A stretch of 64,000 nt of DNA from Neptunicoccus cionae (GCF_014643735.1 NZ_BMKA01000002.1:558001-622000), one strand, 5' to 3'; counted from the stretch's first letter, positions 17,149-25,863 are shown. Made by a program: numbers and translations. Notes: a model not told the origin generated them from the sequence alone.

Positions 17149-17158
17149 GCCCTAGAAG
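17130..17158 (+). promoter_or_regulatory. Candidate promoter of rpmH-rnpA
   Basis: TTGACT (17130-17135), 17 bases, then TAGAAG (17153-17158), about 65 bases before rpmH. The -35 is good and the -10 weak. The 335-base gap 16890-17224 otherwise shows only the possible minus-strand ORF; no dnaA-box cluster was seen. Confidence 0.4.
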
Positions 17159-17224
17159 CCAACTCTCGAATAGACTGGCCCTCGAATCCCTACCGATTTG
17201 GGCTACCCGATCAGGAGAACCGAA

Positions 17225-17359
17225 ATGAAACGCACATACCAGCCGAGCAATCTCGTTCGCAAACGGCGCCACGGCTTCCGCTCGCGCATGGCCACAAAAG
17301 CAGGCCGCAAGATCCTGAACCGTCGTCGGGCTCAGGGCCGCAAAGATCTGTCCGCGTAA
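17225..17359 (+). CDS. rpmH: 50S ribosomal protein L34
   Basis: A 44-residue, strongly basic ribosomal protein starting [20 protein letters not shown] and ending [13 protein letters not shown], a perfect match in length and pattern to bacterial L34. CAGGAG lies 7-8 bases before the ATG. It is below usual ORF-length cut-offs. It heads the classical rpmH-rnpA-yidD order, with rnpA beginning about 20 bases later. Confidence 0.97.
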   Translation: MKRTYQPSNLVRKRRHGFRSRMATKAGRKILNRRRAQGRKDLSA

Positions 17360-17378
17360 GACAGCCGGTTCTTAAGTT

Positions 17379-17795
17379 TTGAAACCGCCGGAGGCGTCAC
17401 AAGGCAACCGCAAGGATGCCGGTGCACCGCAACCGGCGGTTTCCGCTTGCGCGCCTCCCCGATCTGTATCGGTTATGAAAGCGCGCAAGCAGTATCTGGC
17501 CTGCAACAACAAGCGGCGTCAGGGTACACCGGCTTTTCTTTTGCAAGCGCGCAATCGCAATGATGGCGATCCGACGATAAATGTAGGCTTCACCTGCTCC
17601 AAAAAGGTGGGCAACGCTGTCGCGCGCAACCGTGCCAAACGCCGCCTGCGAGAGGTTGCACGTCTGCTTCTACCTGAACACGGGCAGGCCGGATGGGATT
17701 ATGTTCTGATCGGGCGCAAGGATGTCACCGCTTCACGGGATTTCTCAAAACTGCTGTCGGACCTCAAGTACGCCTTGACCAAAGTTTCCCCCTGA
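17379..17795 (+). CDS. rnpA: Ribonuclease P protein component
   Basis: Protein subunit of RNase P, which matures tRNA 5' ends. The core shows GFTCSKKVGNAVARNRAKRR, the family RNR signature, then WDYVLIGRKDVT. The 138-residue form uses a TTG at 17379 and has a proline-rich leader ending in PPRSVSVMK. That leader resembles N-terminal extensions I recall in Rhodobacterales RnpA proteins, so it is kept, but a shorter form from ATG 17475 (106 residues) is nearer the general family length. Neither start has a clear ribosome site; coupling to rpmH is likely. Confidence 0.9.
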   Translation: MKPPEASQGNRKDAGAPQPAVSACAPPRSVSVMKARKQYLACNNKRRQGTPAFLLQARNRNDGDPTINVGFTCSKKVGNAVARNRAKRRLREVARLLLPEHGQAGWDYVLIGRKDVTASRDFSKLLSDLKYALTKVSP

Positions 17796-17803
17796 CCGCG
17801 CCT

Positions 17804-17822
17804 CTTTTTGGTTCAAATATCC
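17804..17822. repeat. Dispersed intergenic element, copy B
   Basis: TTTTTGGTTCAAATATCC just after the rnpA stop. It matches copy C at 51136-51153 (TTTTTGGGCCAAATATCC) at 16 of 18 positions. Confidence 0.45.
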
Positions 17823-17888
17823 AATCCTTCGTCGCAACATCCGCTGCCGAGTCTGGTCGCGCAATGCCGCAGATGCTAACTCAGTCTT

Positions 17889-18110
17889 ATGACCCCACTC
17901 GCACGCTTACTGTCCCTACCGGTCCACGCCTACCGCAAGACGTTTTCGTCTTATGTTGGCTATGGTTGCCGGTATCAGCCGACCTGTTCAGCCTATGCGC
18001 TTGAGGCCCTGGAAAAGCATGGCGGCGTAAAAGGCAGCTGGCTGGCATTGCGCCGAATCGGGCGCTGTCATCCATTAGGTGGCTCCGGTATCGACAACGT
18101 GCCGGATTAG
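17889..18110 (+). CDS. yidD: Membrane protein insertion efficiency factor YidD
   Basis: A 73-residue protein of the YidD family, a small inner-membrane-associated factor that helps YidC insert membrane proteins. The signature GCRYQPTCSAYALEAL is at residues about 25-40, followed by RRIGRCHPLGGSG. Length is typical. It completes the rpmH-rnpA-yidD unit. In many genomes yidC follows directly; here creatinase, an unknown gene, ttcA and a LysR regulator intervene before yidC at 22647. Confidence 0.95.
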   Translation: MTPLARLLSLPVHAYRKTFSSYVGYGCRYQPTCSAYALEALEKHGGVKGSWLALRRIGRCHPLGGSGIDNVPD

Positions 18111-18176
18111 GCAGCACTCGCCCCAAGAGTAAAAAGTCTTTTGCAAATCCGTCCAACCTTGCTATGACCTCCGCAA

Positions 18177-18210
18177 GAGCGATGGCGTCGCTCCACACGC
18201 GACTTGCGTG
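18177..18210 (+). other. Two tandem stem-loops upstream of creatinase
   Basis: GAGCGA-TGGCG-TCGCTC (18177-18193) and CACGC-GACTT-GCGTG (18196-18210) are adjacent hairpins separated by two bases, 74 bases before the creatinase start and 67 after yidD. There is no T tail, so they may be leader structure or a weak terminator. Confidence 0.35.
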
Positions 18211-18283
18211 CTTCTCAAACCTGTTCTGAACGCCGGAACAAGTTGCAGGGGCATGGAATTGGCTCCTGTTAAAGGAGACCCTG

Positions 18284-19510
18284 ATGAATCAGCACACCAC
18301 CCCTACCCGTCCCGAATTTTTCACCTTCGCCAACGGCGAGAAGGCCCCACTGCCGTTTGCGCAATCCGAATATGATACACGCCTTGCAGGGCTGCGCCGG
18401 ATTATGAGCGACATGAAGCTCGACGCGGTAATCCTGACCTCCATGCATGGAATCGCCTACTACTCCGGCTTTCTTTATTGTGCCTTTGGCCGCCCTTATG
18501 CCTGCGTTGTTACTCAGGATAGCGCCACAACTGTGTCGGCCAATATTGACGGCGGTCAGCCTGCACGCCGTTCGGCCTGTAACAATCTGGTCTATACGGA
18601 CTGGAAACGGGACAACTACTGGCGCGCGGTGAAATCCTGCGCAAATGGCGCTAAACGCATCGGGGTTGAGGGCGATCACCTGACGCTGGCCCAGACCGAC
18701 AAACTGCGCTCCTTCTTTGAAGTGGATCACATGGCGGATATCGCGCCCGCTTCGATGGAGCAGCGGATGATCAAATCTCCGGCTGAAATCGCGCTGATTC
18801 GCGAAGGCGCACGGGTTGCGGACCACGGTGGCTTTGCAATCCGCGACGCGATCAAGCTGGGTGCATCAGAGATCGAAATCGCTATGGCAGGCCGTGATGC
18901 GATGGAACTGGAAATCGCACGCTCTTTTCCAGCCTCCGAAATCCGCGACAGCTGGGTTTGGTTTCAATCCGGCCTGAACACCGACGGGGCCCATAATCCG
19001 GTCACGACGCGGCAGTTGCAGCAGGGTGATATTCTGTCGTTGAACACATTTCCAATGATCAGCGCCTATTATACTGCGTTGGAGCGGACCCTATTTATCG
19101 GCGAACCGGACGCTGCTTCTCTCAAGCTGTGGCAAGCCAATGTAGACGCCCATGAACTGGGCTTGTCCCTGATCAAACCGGGGGCGACCTGTTCGGGCAT
19201 TTGTGCGGAAATCAATGATCTCTTTGCCTCGCGCGACCTGCTGCAATACCGCTCATTCGGGTATGGCCATTCGTTTGGCGTGCTGTCCCACTATTACGGA
19301 CGCGAGGCTGGGTTGGAATTGCGCGAAGACATCGACACGGTACTGACCGAAGGCATGGTTGTGTCGATGGAACCGATGCTGACCATACCCGAGGGCACTG
19401 CGGGGGCCGGTGGTTACCGTGAACACGATATTCTGGTGGTTGGGGCTGATAGTTCTGAAAACATAACAAAATTCCCCTACGGCCCGGAGCACAACATCAT
19501 CAGCGCCTGA
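18284..19510 (+). CDS. Creatinase (creatine amidinohydrolase)
   Basis: Hydrolyses creatine to sarcosine and urea. The 408-residue protein has the M24 pita-bread fold: an N-terminal domain with ILTSMHGIAYYSGFLYCAFGRPY, SANIDGGQP and NLVYTDWKRDNYWRA, then a catalytic domain with SWVWFQSGLNTDGAHNPVTT, RSFGYGHSFGVLSHYYGREA and SMEPMLTIPEG. These stretches follow Pseudomonas-type creatinase closely; the enzyme needs no metal, unlike other M24 peptidases. AAAGGAG lies before the ATG. Ectoine hydrolase is the nearest alternative, but the YTDWKRDN and GYGHSFGV segments favour creatinase. It stands alone, with no sarcosine oxidase nearby, between yidD and ttcA. Confidence 0.88.
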   Translation: MNQHTTPTRPEFFTFANGEKAPLPFAQSEYDTRLAGLRRIMSDMKLDAVILTSMHGIAYYSGFLYCAFGRPYACVVTQDSATTVSANIDGGQPARRSACNNLVYTDWKRDNYWRAVKSCANGAKRIGVEGDHLTLAQTDKLRSFFEVDHMADIAPASMEQRMIKSPAEIALIREGARVADHGGFAIRDAIKLGASEIEIAMAGRDAMELEIARSFPASEIRDSWVWFQSGLNTDGAHNPVTTRQLQQGDILSLNTFPMISAYYTALERTLFIGEPDAASLKLWQANVDAHELGLSLIKPGATCSGICAEINDLFASRDLLQYRSFGYGHSFGVLSHYYGREAGLELREDIDTVLTEGMVVSMEPMLTIPEGTAGAGGYREHDILVVGADSSENITKFPYGPEHNIISA

Positions 19511-19514
19511 ACGA

Positions 19515-19575
19515 TTACCCCACTTAATTTGGGGTAACAGATGCAGCGGCCTAGTCTTTTAGTTTGGGCCGCTGC
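19515..19575. terminator. Two hairpins between convergent genes
   Basis: TTACCCC/GGGGTAA (19515-19521, 19531-19537) is followed by a perfect 9-bp stem GCAGCGGCC (19543-19551) and GGCCGCTGC (19567-19575). The second hairpin includes the stop codon of the minus-strand gene. Neither has a T run, so termination is inferred from position. Confidence 0.4.
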
Positions 19576-20108
19576 TTGATCTTGGCTGCGATCATCTCAA
19601 AGATCATAAACAGCATTATCAGTGCCGGAAGGATAGAAACGCCAGAGAACCCCTTGGCATCCGGTCTGAAATCTTTCTGAATTTCTTTGACCAATGTTCC
19701 AAGCCCTTGAGGCGCTTTGCGCAACTCCTTGAACCTGCGTACCGAAGTATCAACGAGAATTTTGAGGTTCTTCTCGGGATCTTTCGCCGCCAGTTTCGCG
19801 GCTTTTTCCAAGTTGACCACAAGCTTCAAAAGCTGCCCCATGATACTGTCCATCCAGTCCACATAGGCCTGGCTCTGGTCGTTCAGCTTACCATAAGCTG
19901 ACGAACCTTGCAGTTGGGTCAAAGCGGAATATTTCCCCATAAAGGCTGTCACCTTCTTACGCGCTGACAGGATCTTGGTCTTGTCGAGTTTCTCAAGCTT
20001 GATGTCGAAAGCTGTGGGAGAAACATCTTTCGCAAGGTTGCGCAGCGCCTTGTCGGCCTCCATCACGGCCTTGCGCACCTTCATATCTAACGCTGAAACT
20101 TCGCTCAT
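19551..20108 (-). CDS. Tail-anchored protein of unknown function
   Basis: A 185-residue, lysine-rich, mainly helical protein that I do not recognise. Residues 1-150 are polar with heptad-like helices (for example SARKKVTAFMGKYSALTQLQ); the C-terminus carries one hydrophobic segment (about residues 157-174, SILPALIMLFMIFEMIAA) followed by a basic KIKQRPKLKD tail, giving a cytoplasmic body held by a C-terminal membrane anchor. It is convergent with creatinase and alone on its strand. The start is conventional. Confidence 0.7.
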   Translation of the reverse strand: MSEVSALDMKVRKAVMEADKALRNLAKDVSPTAFDIKLEKLDKTKILSARKKVTAFMGKYSALTQLQGSSAYGKLNDQSQAYVDWMDSIMGQLLKLVVNLEKAAKLAAKDPEKNLKILVDTSVRRFKELRKAPQGLGTLVKEIQKDFRPDAKGFSGVSILPALIMLFMIFEMIAAKIKQRPKLKD

Positions 20109-20163
20109 GATCCGGCCTCCTGTTCTGAAGCCAGCATAGAGCCAATCCTGCGCGACACGGTGA

Positions 20164-20343
20164 TTTTCGACACGGTTTTGGAAAATTGGGGAGAAGCGGG
20201 TTCAGGCCAAGGCCCGAACCCAAGCGAACAACCAGCCCCGACGGGGTGCCCCCTACTACGATGACATCCCGAAATTCGAAGACCAGTGGTACAGCCGGTT
20301 CAAGGAACCTGGGCCGCAAACCGTTCGCATTTCACTTCCCTGA
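20164..20343 (+). other. Protein-like frame without a standard start (possible small gene or remnant)
   Basis: The 330-base gap between the preceding gene and ttcA holds a 59-codon open frame after TGA 20161, ending TGA 20341. Its second half reads like a folded protein (GAPYYDDIPKFEDQWYSRF) with third positions rich in G and C as in real genes here. There is no in-frame ATG, GTG or TTG, so it may use an unusual start, be a remnant, or be chance. A hairpin GGGTTC-A-GGCC (20198-20208) with GGCC-C-GAACCC (20211-20221) lies within it. Confidence 0.25.
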
Positions 20344-20438
20344 CACCCCACCCACAGGAGCGTCTGGAAATAATACGCCGGACGGGCCCATTTGGTTCAC
20401 CGCTTGTTTTTATTTTTGTCTAAGGGTATCCCCGCGCC

Positions 20439-21347
20439 ATGCTAGATACACCCACAGACATCCACCCATTGTTTTACGGCGCTCCGTCCACGACGGAGTA
20501 TAAAAAGCTGCGCAAGCGGATCATTCGCCAGGCCCGAGAGGCAGTTGAGGATTTCGGCATGGTCGAACGGGGTGCCAAATGGCTCGTCTGTTTGTCCGGT
20601 GGGAAAGACAGTTACACATTGCTGGCGGTCCTGACGGAATTGAAATGGCGCGGGATGCTGCCTGTGGAAATCCTTGCGTGTAATCTGGATCAGGGGCAGC
20701 CTAATTTTCCCGCCACCGTCCTGCCGGAGTTTCTGGAAAAGATGGGCGTACCGCACCGGATTGAATATCAGGATACCTATTCCATTGTGAAGGATAAGGT
20801 TCCTGCCGGTCGCACCTATTGCGCGATGTGTTCGCGGTTGCGGCGTGGCAATCTTTACCGGATCGCGCGGGAAGAAGGCTGTTCAGCCGTGGTGTTGGGC
20901 CATCATCGGGACGACATTCTTGAAACCTTTATGATGAACCTGTTTCACGGCGGGCGGCTGGCGACAATGCCACCCAAACTGCTGAACGAGGAAGGCGATC
21001 TCTTCGTCTATCGTCCGCTGGCCTATGTTGCCGAAGAAGACTGTGAAAAGTTTTCCCGCGCAATGCACTATCCTATCATCCCTTGCGATCTTTGCGGTTC
21101 CCAAGACGGGTTACAACGCCAGCAGGTGAAGCAGATCCTCGACGGGTGGGAGAAAAACAGCCCCGGCCGCCGTCAGGTGATGTTCCGCAGCCTTATGAAC
21201 GCGCGTCCCAGCCACCTGCTGGACCCGAAGCTTTTCGATTTCGTAGGACTGGCACGGGACCCCGACAAAGCGACCGCAACAGCAGTGACAGCTGACGCAA
21301 AAAGCGCACCTGATGGGAAGGGCGATACGCCCCCTATCCTGACCTGA
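20439..21347 (+). CDS. ttcA: tRNA 2-thiocytidine biosynthesis protein TtcA
   Basis: ATP- and iron-sulphur-dependent enzyme that makes 2-thiocytidine at tRNA position 32. The 302-residue protein has the PP-loop [12 protein letters not shown] near residue 55, the first cysteine pair [12 protein letters not shown] and a third in PCDLCGSQ, together the ligands of the cluster, and [20 protein letters not shown]. The N-terminal [14 protein letters not shown] and a 25-residue polar C-terminal tail extend the core. The ATG at 20439 lies after a 330-base gap. Confidence 0.95.
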   Translation: MLDTPTDIHPLFYGAPSTTEYKKLRKRIIRQAREAVEDFGMVERGAKWLVCLSGGKDSYTLLAVLTELKWRGMLPVEILACNLDQGQPNFPATVLPEFLEKMGVPHRIEYQDTYSIVKDKVPAGRTYCAMCSRLRRGNLYRIAREEGCSAVVLGHHRDDILETFMMNLFHGGRLATMPPKLLNEEGDLFVYRPLAYVAEEDCEKFSRAMHYPIIPCDLCGSQDGLQRQQVKQILDGWEKNSPGRRQVMFRSLMNARPSHLLDPKLFDFVGLARDPDKATATAVTADAKSAPDGKGDTPPILT

Positions 21348-21439
21348 ACCAGCAAATCTGGCTTATAATTTGTCTCACATAGCCTAGCCCTTTCATAAAC
21401 GGAACTTGCAGCGCGGGTGTCATTTGATAACCTGCATCT

Positions 21440-22375
21440 ATGAAGATTTCTTTAAGACACCTCGCTTATTTCCGTGCCTTGTGCATCCACGGACATTTCG
21501 GCCATGCAGCGGACGCTGCCCATGTCTCTCAGCCTGCGCTTTCTGTGAAAATTCAGGAACTGGAGGATATTCTCCAAGCTCCGTTGATTGATCGCACGAT
21601 CCGTCCGTTCCGGCCAACCCCCTATGGCCACCACATATTGGAGCGTGCCAATCGCATTCTCGCAGATGTCGAAGCGCTAGAAGACAGCGCCCGTCAGAAG
21701 CGTGGTGTCGAGGGGCCGTTTACGCTCGGCATCATCCCGACTGTTGCGCCCTACCTGCTTCCCGCCGCAATTCCGCTGATCCAATCGCGCCTGCCTGCAC
21801 TGGACCTGCAAATTCGTGAAGGCACCACGGATGAAGTGCTGGAGGAGCTTAATCAGGGGAAACTCGACGCCTGCATAATTGCAACGGACGTCCAAACACC
21901 CCAATTGCACCAGACCGAGCTGTTCGCAGATCATTTCCTGCTGGCGATACAGGCGGAACAAGCGGCAGAGCTGGGTTTGACGGACGGTCAGATCGCCCTG
22001 TCCGACATTGCAGCGCTAAAGTTGCTTTTGTTGTCCGAAGGCCACTGCCTGCGGGATCAGGCCAAGAGTTTCTGTCAATATGCCACACAGGAAACCCTGA
22101 ACCAGATCGGCGCCAGCAGCCTGCAAACACTGGCCGGACTGGCGGCGGCGGGGTACGGCGCGACGCTAATCCCCGAGATCGCTTACGAAGACACGCGCGC
22201 CAAAGGTCCGCTCGCTGTGTTGCGCCTTGCGGCACCCGAACCGGAACGGACCATCTCTTTTGTAAGTAAGGTTCATATGGAAAAGACGATGGACAGCAGC
22301 GCGCTGGAACAGATTTTCGCAGAAGCGGGGAAGCAGAAAACGCAAGAAACCCGTACATATCTGACAAATCGTTAA
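21440..22375 (+). CDS. oxyR: OxyR-type LysR-family regulator
   Basis: A 311-residue LysR-family protein with an N-terminal winged helix (FGHAADAAHVSQPALSVKIQ) and a periplasmic-binding-type effector domain. It carries the OxyR redox signature GHCLRDQAKSFC, with Cys203 and Cys212 spaced nine apart exactly as Cys199/Cys208 of E. coli OxyR. It is therefore probably a peroxide sensor that forms a disulphide and activates catalase or peroxiredoxin genes. No catalase gene is adjacent; the genes it controls must lie elsewhere. A tiny minus-strand ORF overlaps its stop. Confidence 0.88.
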   Translation: MKISLRHLAYFRALCIHGHFGHAADAAHVSQPALSVKIQELEDILQAPLIDRTIRPFRPTPYGHHILERANRILADVEALEDSARQKRGVEGPFTLGIIPTVAPYLLPAAIPLIQSRLPALDLQIREGTTDEVLEELNQGKLDACIIATDVQTPQLHQTELFADHFLLAIQAEQAAELGLTDGQIALSDIAALKLLLLSEGHCLRDQAKSFCQYATQETLNQIGASSLQTLAGLAAAGYGATLIPEIAYEDTRAKGPLAVLRLAAPEPERTISFVSKVHMEKTMDSSALEQIFAEAGKQKTQETRTYLTNR

Positions 22376-22479
22376 CGGATCTGGCGGGCGAATCCCTGCA
22401 CATTGACCTGCACTTTGCGCACCGTGCTGTCTGGTTTGGTAGCTGATACCGGAACCGCACGGATGAATTGCCCGTTCAT
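22372..22479 (-). CDS. Candidate 35-residue small protein
   Basis: ATG (22479) to TAA (22372), preceded by AGGGCAGGGAA, a plausible ribosome site. The product begins MNGQFIRAVPVS and has a pattern of alternating hydrophobic and charged residues near VRKVQVNVQGF, compatible with a beta hairpin. The gap between the OxyR-type gene and yidC is 271 bases with no other gene. Too short for confident calling; I do not recognise it. Confidence 0.35.
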   Translation of the reverse strand: MNGQFIRAVPVSATKPDSTVRKVQVNVQGFARQIR

Positions 22480-22646
22480 TTCCCTGCCCTAAGCTGCTCT
22501 TTCGCCAGCACATTCGGCCACACCGCGCGTGCGGAATACCAGACAGTCTGCGCCCAAAAGCAGCATTTCAGCCCTTATCCCTTGACCTTTGCCTGTCAAA
22601 TCTATTGAACCGCCTCAAACATTTCCAAACGTTTTCAAGGCAGATC

Positions 22647-24461
22647 ATGGACGATCAAAACAAGAATCTTCTCCTTGCAACAGGGCTTAGCATGCTCGTG
22701 ATCCTCGGGTGGTTCGCTCTGTTCCCGCCGCAGGACCCGGCCCCTGTTGAACCGACAAGCACGGAAACAACGGCACAAGGCATCGCGACTGCCCCGAATG
22801 CAGAGGTTGCGACCGGCGTTCCAACGGTGGACGGCGAACCTGCGGACAGCCGCACGGCGGCGCTGGGCAAAACCGATCGCATTCAGATCAAAACCAGCCG
22901 CGTTGAAGGGTCTTTGTCCTTGATCGGTGGTCGTTTTGATGATCTGCGCTTGCTGGATTACAACGTCGAATTGAACGATCCTTCCGAAAAAGTCACCCTG
23001 CTGTCCCCAGCAGGTGGGCCGAACGCCTATTACGCGCTTTATGGTTGGGCGCCTGCAGGCGGGCTCGATTTTGCGGATGTTCCGGGGGCCAACACCCCTT
23101 GGGAAGTTGAATCCGGCGATGTTTTGACCACAGAATCCCCCGTGACCTTGATGTGGGACAACGGCAAGGGCCTGATCTTCCGCCGCACCATCGCGATTGA
23201 CGACGATTACATGTTCTCAATCCGCCAAGGCGTTGAAAACACCACTGATGCAGATGTTCGGGTACAGCCCTACGGTATCGTCGCCCGCGAGGGTGAGCCC
23301 GAAACCATCGGCTTTTACATCCTGCACGAAGGCGTCGTTCGCGCGTCCGACGGCGAGATTCAGGAAATCGATTACGACGATATGCCTGATCTCGATGCGG
23401 ACGGGTCCGAAGGTGGCAATGTCGACAAGATCAAAGTGGCCGACAACGGCTGGATCGGTTTCACGGACAAATACTGGATGACAACACTGGTGCCTGCACC
23501 GGGTTCTCCGTTCACTTCTGTTGCGAAATACACGCCTTCAAACGACGTGTATCAAACCGATATGCGTCAGCCCACCATGACGATCGCCGCTGGCACAACT
23601 GCCGAAACAATGTCTTCGATGTTCGCAGGCGCAAAAGAATGGGCCACCATTAAGAAGTATCAGGATGACCAAGGCGTTGAACAGTTTGTGGATTCCATTG
23701 ACTGGGGCATGTTCTTTTTCCTGACCAAACCGATCTTTCAGGTTCTGCACTGGCTGAACGCGCAAATCGGCAATATGGGCTGGTCGATCATTGGTCTGAC
23801 CCTTGTGATTAAGGCGATCCTTTTCCCGCTGGCTTATAAATCCTATTCGTCTATGGCACGGATGAAAGAGCTTCAGCCGGAAATGGAAAAGCTGAAAGAG
23901 CGCGCTGGCGATGACCGTCAGAAGATGCAGCAAGAGATGATGAAGCTCTACAAAGAGAAAAAGGTGAACCCCGCTGCGGGCTGTCTGCCGATCCTCTTGC
24001 AGATCCCGATCTTCTTCTCGCTCTATAAGGTTATCTTTGTCACTATCGAGCTGCGCCATGCACCGTTCTTTGGCTGGATCGAAGACCTGTCCGCGCCTGA
24101 TCCGACCTCTATCCTGAACCTGTTCGGCCTGCTGCCATGGTCCGCACCGGATCCCGCATCCTTCTTTGCGATCTTCTCGATTGGTGTCTTCCCGATCCTG
24201 ATGGGCGTAACCATGTGGCTGCAACAAAAGCTGAATCCGGCCCCCACTGACAAAACACAGGCGCAGATCTTTGCGTGGATGCCTTGGGTGTTCATGTTCA
24301 TGCTCGGCCAGTTTGCCAGCGGTCTGGTGGTATACTGGGTGGCCAACAACACGATTACCTTCATCCAGCAATACTCCATCATGCGTCTGCAAGGGGTGAA
24401 GCCGGATATCTTCGGTAATATCCTCAGCGGCTTCAAACGCAAGAAAGCGCAGGAAAAATGA
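22647..24461 (+). CDS. yidC: Membrane protein insertase YidC
   Basis: Inner-membrane insertase and chaperone (604 residues). The chosen ATG (22647, with CAAGG upstream) gives the classic N-terminal anchor MDDQNKNLLLATGLSMLVIL; an earlier in-frame ATG at 22605 lacks this fit. Then comes the large periplasmic beta domain (about residues 60-350) and the conserved five-TM core with GWSIIGLTLVIKAILFPLAY, the hydrophilic C1 loop and AAGCLPILLQIPIFFSLYKV. A basic tail ends the protein. The last codons overlap the MOSC gene (ATGA), so yidC, MOSC, engB and the HD gene form a coupled unit. Confidence 0.97.
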   Translation: MDDQNKNLLLATGLSMLVILGWFALFPPQDPAPVEPTSTETTAQGIATAPNAEVATGVPTVDGEPADSRTAALGKTDRIQIKTSRVEGSLSLIGGRFDDLRLLDYNVELNDPSEKVTLLSPAGGPNAYYALYGWAPAGGLDFADVPGANTPWEVESGDVLTTESPVTLMWDNGKGLIFRRTIAIDDDYMFSIRQGVENTTDADVRVQPYGIVAREGEPETIGFYILHEGVVRASDGEIQEIDYDDMPDLDADGSEGGNVDKIKVADNGWIGFTDKYWMTTLVPAPGSPFTSVAKYTPSNDVYQTDMRQPTMTIAAGTTAETMSSMFAGAKEWATIKKYQDDQGVEQFVDSIDWGMFFFLTKPIFQVLHWLNAQIGNMGWSIIGLTLVIKAILFPLAYKSYSSMARMKELQPEMEKLKERAGDDRQKMQQEMMKLYKEKKVNPAAGCLPILLQIPIFFSLYKVIFVTIELRHAPFFGWIEDLSAPDPTSILNLFGLLPWSAPDPASFFAIFSIGVFPILMGVTMWLQQKLNPAPTDKTQAQIFAWMPWVFMFMLGQFASGLVVYWVANNTITFIQQYSIMRLQGVKPDIFGNILSGFKRKKAQEK

Positions 24462-25213
24462 TCACGGTCACAGAGCTTTACCGCCACCCCGTGAAAGCCC
24501 ACGGATGTGAAGCTCTGTGTGCGGTGACACTGCACGCTGGCAAAACCATGCCACTGGATCGTGTCTGGGCCATTGCCCACGAGATGAGCAAATTTAACGA
24601 TGTAGCCCCTGAGTGGGCTCATTGTGTCAACTTCTCCCGCGGGGCCAAAGCCCCCGGGCTGATGGCAATCAAGGTAAAAACCGACGAGTCCACTGGCACG
24701 CTGACCTTTACCCACCCTGATCTGTCCGACCTGTCTATCAATCCTGATATTCCCGAACAGGCGGCAAAGCTGGTTGAATGGTCAAAACCGTTAATGCCAG
24801 CGGATCGCGCCGCTTCTGACCGTGTTGTGCGGGCACCGGATCGCGGGATGACTGACACGGCATTCCCGTCCATCTCTATCAATTCGCGCGCATCCTTGCG
24901 GGCGCTTGGCGAAAAGGCCGGGCAAGATATTTCCCCGCTGCGCTGGCGTGGGAATATCTGGATCGACGGGCTGGAGCCTTGGGCGGAGTTTGACTGGATC
25001 GGGCGCGAAGTGCAGATCGGCACGACCCGTCTGGCCATCCGCGAACGCATCACACGATGCCCTGCGACCACCGCCAATCCGGCAACCGGAGAGCGGGATC
25101 TGGACACGCTGGCACTCCTGTCTGAAGGATGGGGCCACAAAGACTTCGGCGTTTACGGCGAAGTGATCGAAACCGGCGACGTAAAACTCGGCGACAAGCT
25201 GGAACTGCTCTGA
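24458..25213 (+). CDS. MOSC-domain protein
   Basis: A 251-residue protein with an N-terminal beta-barrel segment (MITVTELYRHPVKAHGCEAL) and the MOSC domain, with the conserved cysteine in ERITRCPATTANPATGERD (about residue 198). MOSC proteins bind molybdenum cofactor through this Cys and act in Moco sulphuration or in reductases such as YcbX/mARC. This form resembles the YcbX/mARC-type N-terminal plus MOSC layout, without a ferredoxin domain. Its start overlaps the yidC stop by 4 bases and its stop shares a base with engB. Confidence 0.85.
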   Translation: MITVTELYRHPVKAHGCEALCAVTLHAGKTMPLDRVWAIAHEMSKFNDVAPEWAHCVNFSRGAKAPGLMAIKVKTDESTGTLTFTHPDLSDLSINPDIPEQAAKLVEWSKPLMPADRAASDRVVRAPDRGMTDTAFPSISINSRASLRALGEKAGQDISPLRWRGNIWIDGLEPWAEFDWIGREVQIGTTRLAIRERITRCPATTANPATGERDLDTLALLSEGWGHKDFGVYGEVIETGDVKLGDKLELL

Positions 25214-25863
25214 TGGATATGCAATTCACACTGGCCGAAAAACCCGACGCGGAAGCTCTGGAAAAGGGCCGTCTGCTTTTTGCGGGCAATACCGACTTCC
25301 TTAAAGGCGTGGTTGCCATGTCCGGCCTGCCTGATCCGGACCGGATCGAGGTGTGCTTTGCAGGGCGTTCCAATGTCGGGAAATCATCCCTGATTAACGC
25401 GCTGACCGGACGCAAGGCACTGGCGCGCACGTCAAACACGCCCGGGCGTACGCAGGAAATTAACTTTTTCACTATGGGGCCGGAACACTATCTGGTGGAC
25501 GTGCCCGGCTACGGTTTTGCCAACGCGCCCGTGGCCGTTGTGGAAAAATGGCAGCGCCTGCTGAAATCCTATCTATCCGGTCGCCCGTCGCTGCGCCGTG
25601 TATTTCTGCTGATCGACGCACGCCACGGACCCAAGAAGGTTGATATGGAAATCATGGACCTGCTGTCCAAATCCGCGGTCACCTTTCAGGTGGTGATGAC
25701 CAAATGCGATAAGCTGCGCGCCGAAGAGCTGGATAAGGTCATCGACCGCACGATTGAATCCATTCGCAAATATCCCGCCGCCTATCCGGAACTGGTGAAA
25801 ACCAGTTCTGCCAAAGGGGAAGGCGTGGAAACACTGCGCGCGATTGTCGCCGGGATTGTTTGA
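25213..25863 (+). CDS. engB: Ribosome biogenesis GTPase EngB/YihA
   Basis: Essential cytoplasmic GTPase for 50S assembly (216 residues). G motifs: FAGRSNVGKSSLIN (G1), NTPGRTQ (G2 area), DVPGYGFAN (G3) and TKCDK (G4), with the C-terminal TSSAKG (G5). The start overlaps the MOSC stop as TGATG. The open frame runs upstream into MOSC, but MDMQFTLAEKPD is the sensible N-terminus. It is part of the yidC-MOSC-engB run that is conserved in Rhodobacterales. Confidence 0.95.
   Translation: MDMQFTLAEKPDAEALEKGRLLFAGNTDFLKGVVAMSGLPDPDRIEVCFAGRSNVGKSSLINALTGRKALARTSNTPGRTQEINFFTMGPEHYLVDVPGYGFANAPVAVVEKWQRLLKSYLSGRPSLRRVFLLIDARHGPKKVDMEIMDLLSKSAVTFQVVMTKCDKLRAEELDKVIDRTIESIRKYPAAYPELVKTSSAKGEGVETLRAIVAGIV

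Noticed and set aside
16890-17224. A chromosomal replication origin near rpmH-rnpA
   Set aside because: No cluster of DnaA boxes and no dnaA or dnaN gene was seen; the gap is short and holds a promoter and a possible small ORF.
18177-18210. Guanidine-II (mini-ykkC) riboswitch upstream of creatinase
   Set aside because: Two tandem hairpins were suggestive because creatinase chemistry releases urea from a guanidino compound, but the loops are TGGCG and GACTT, not the ACGR loops that define that riboswitch.
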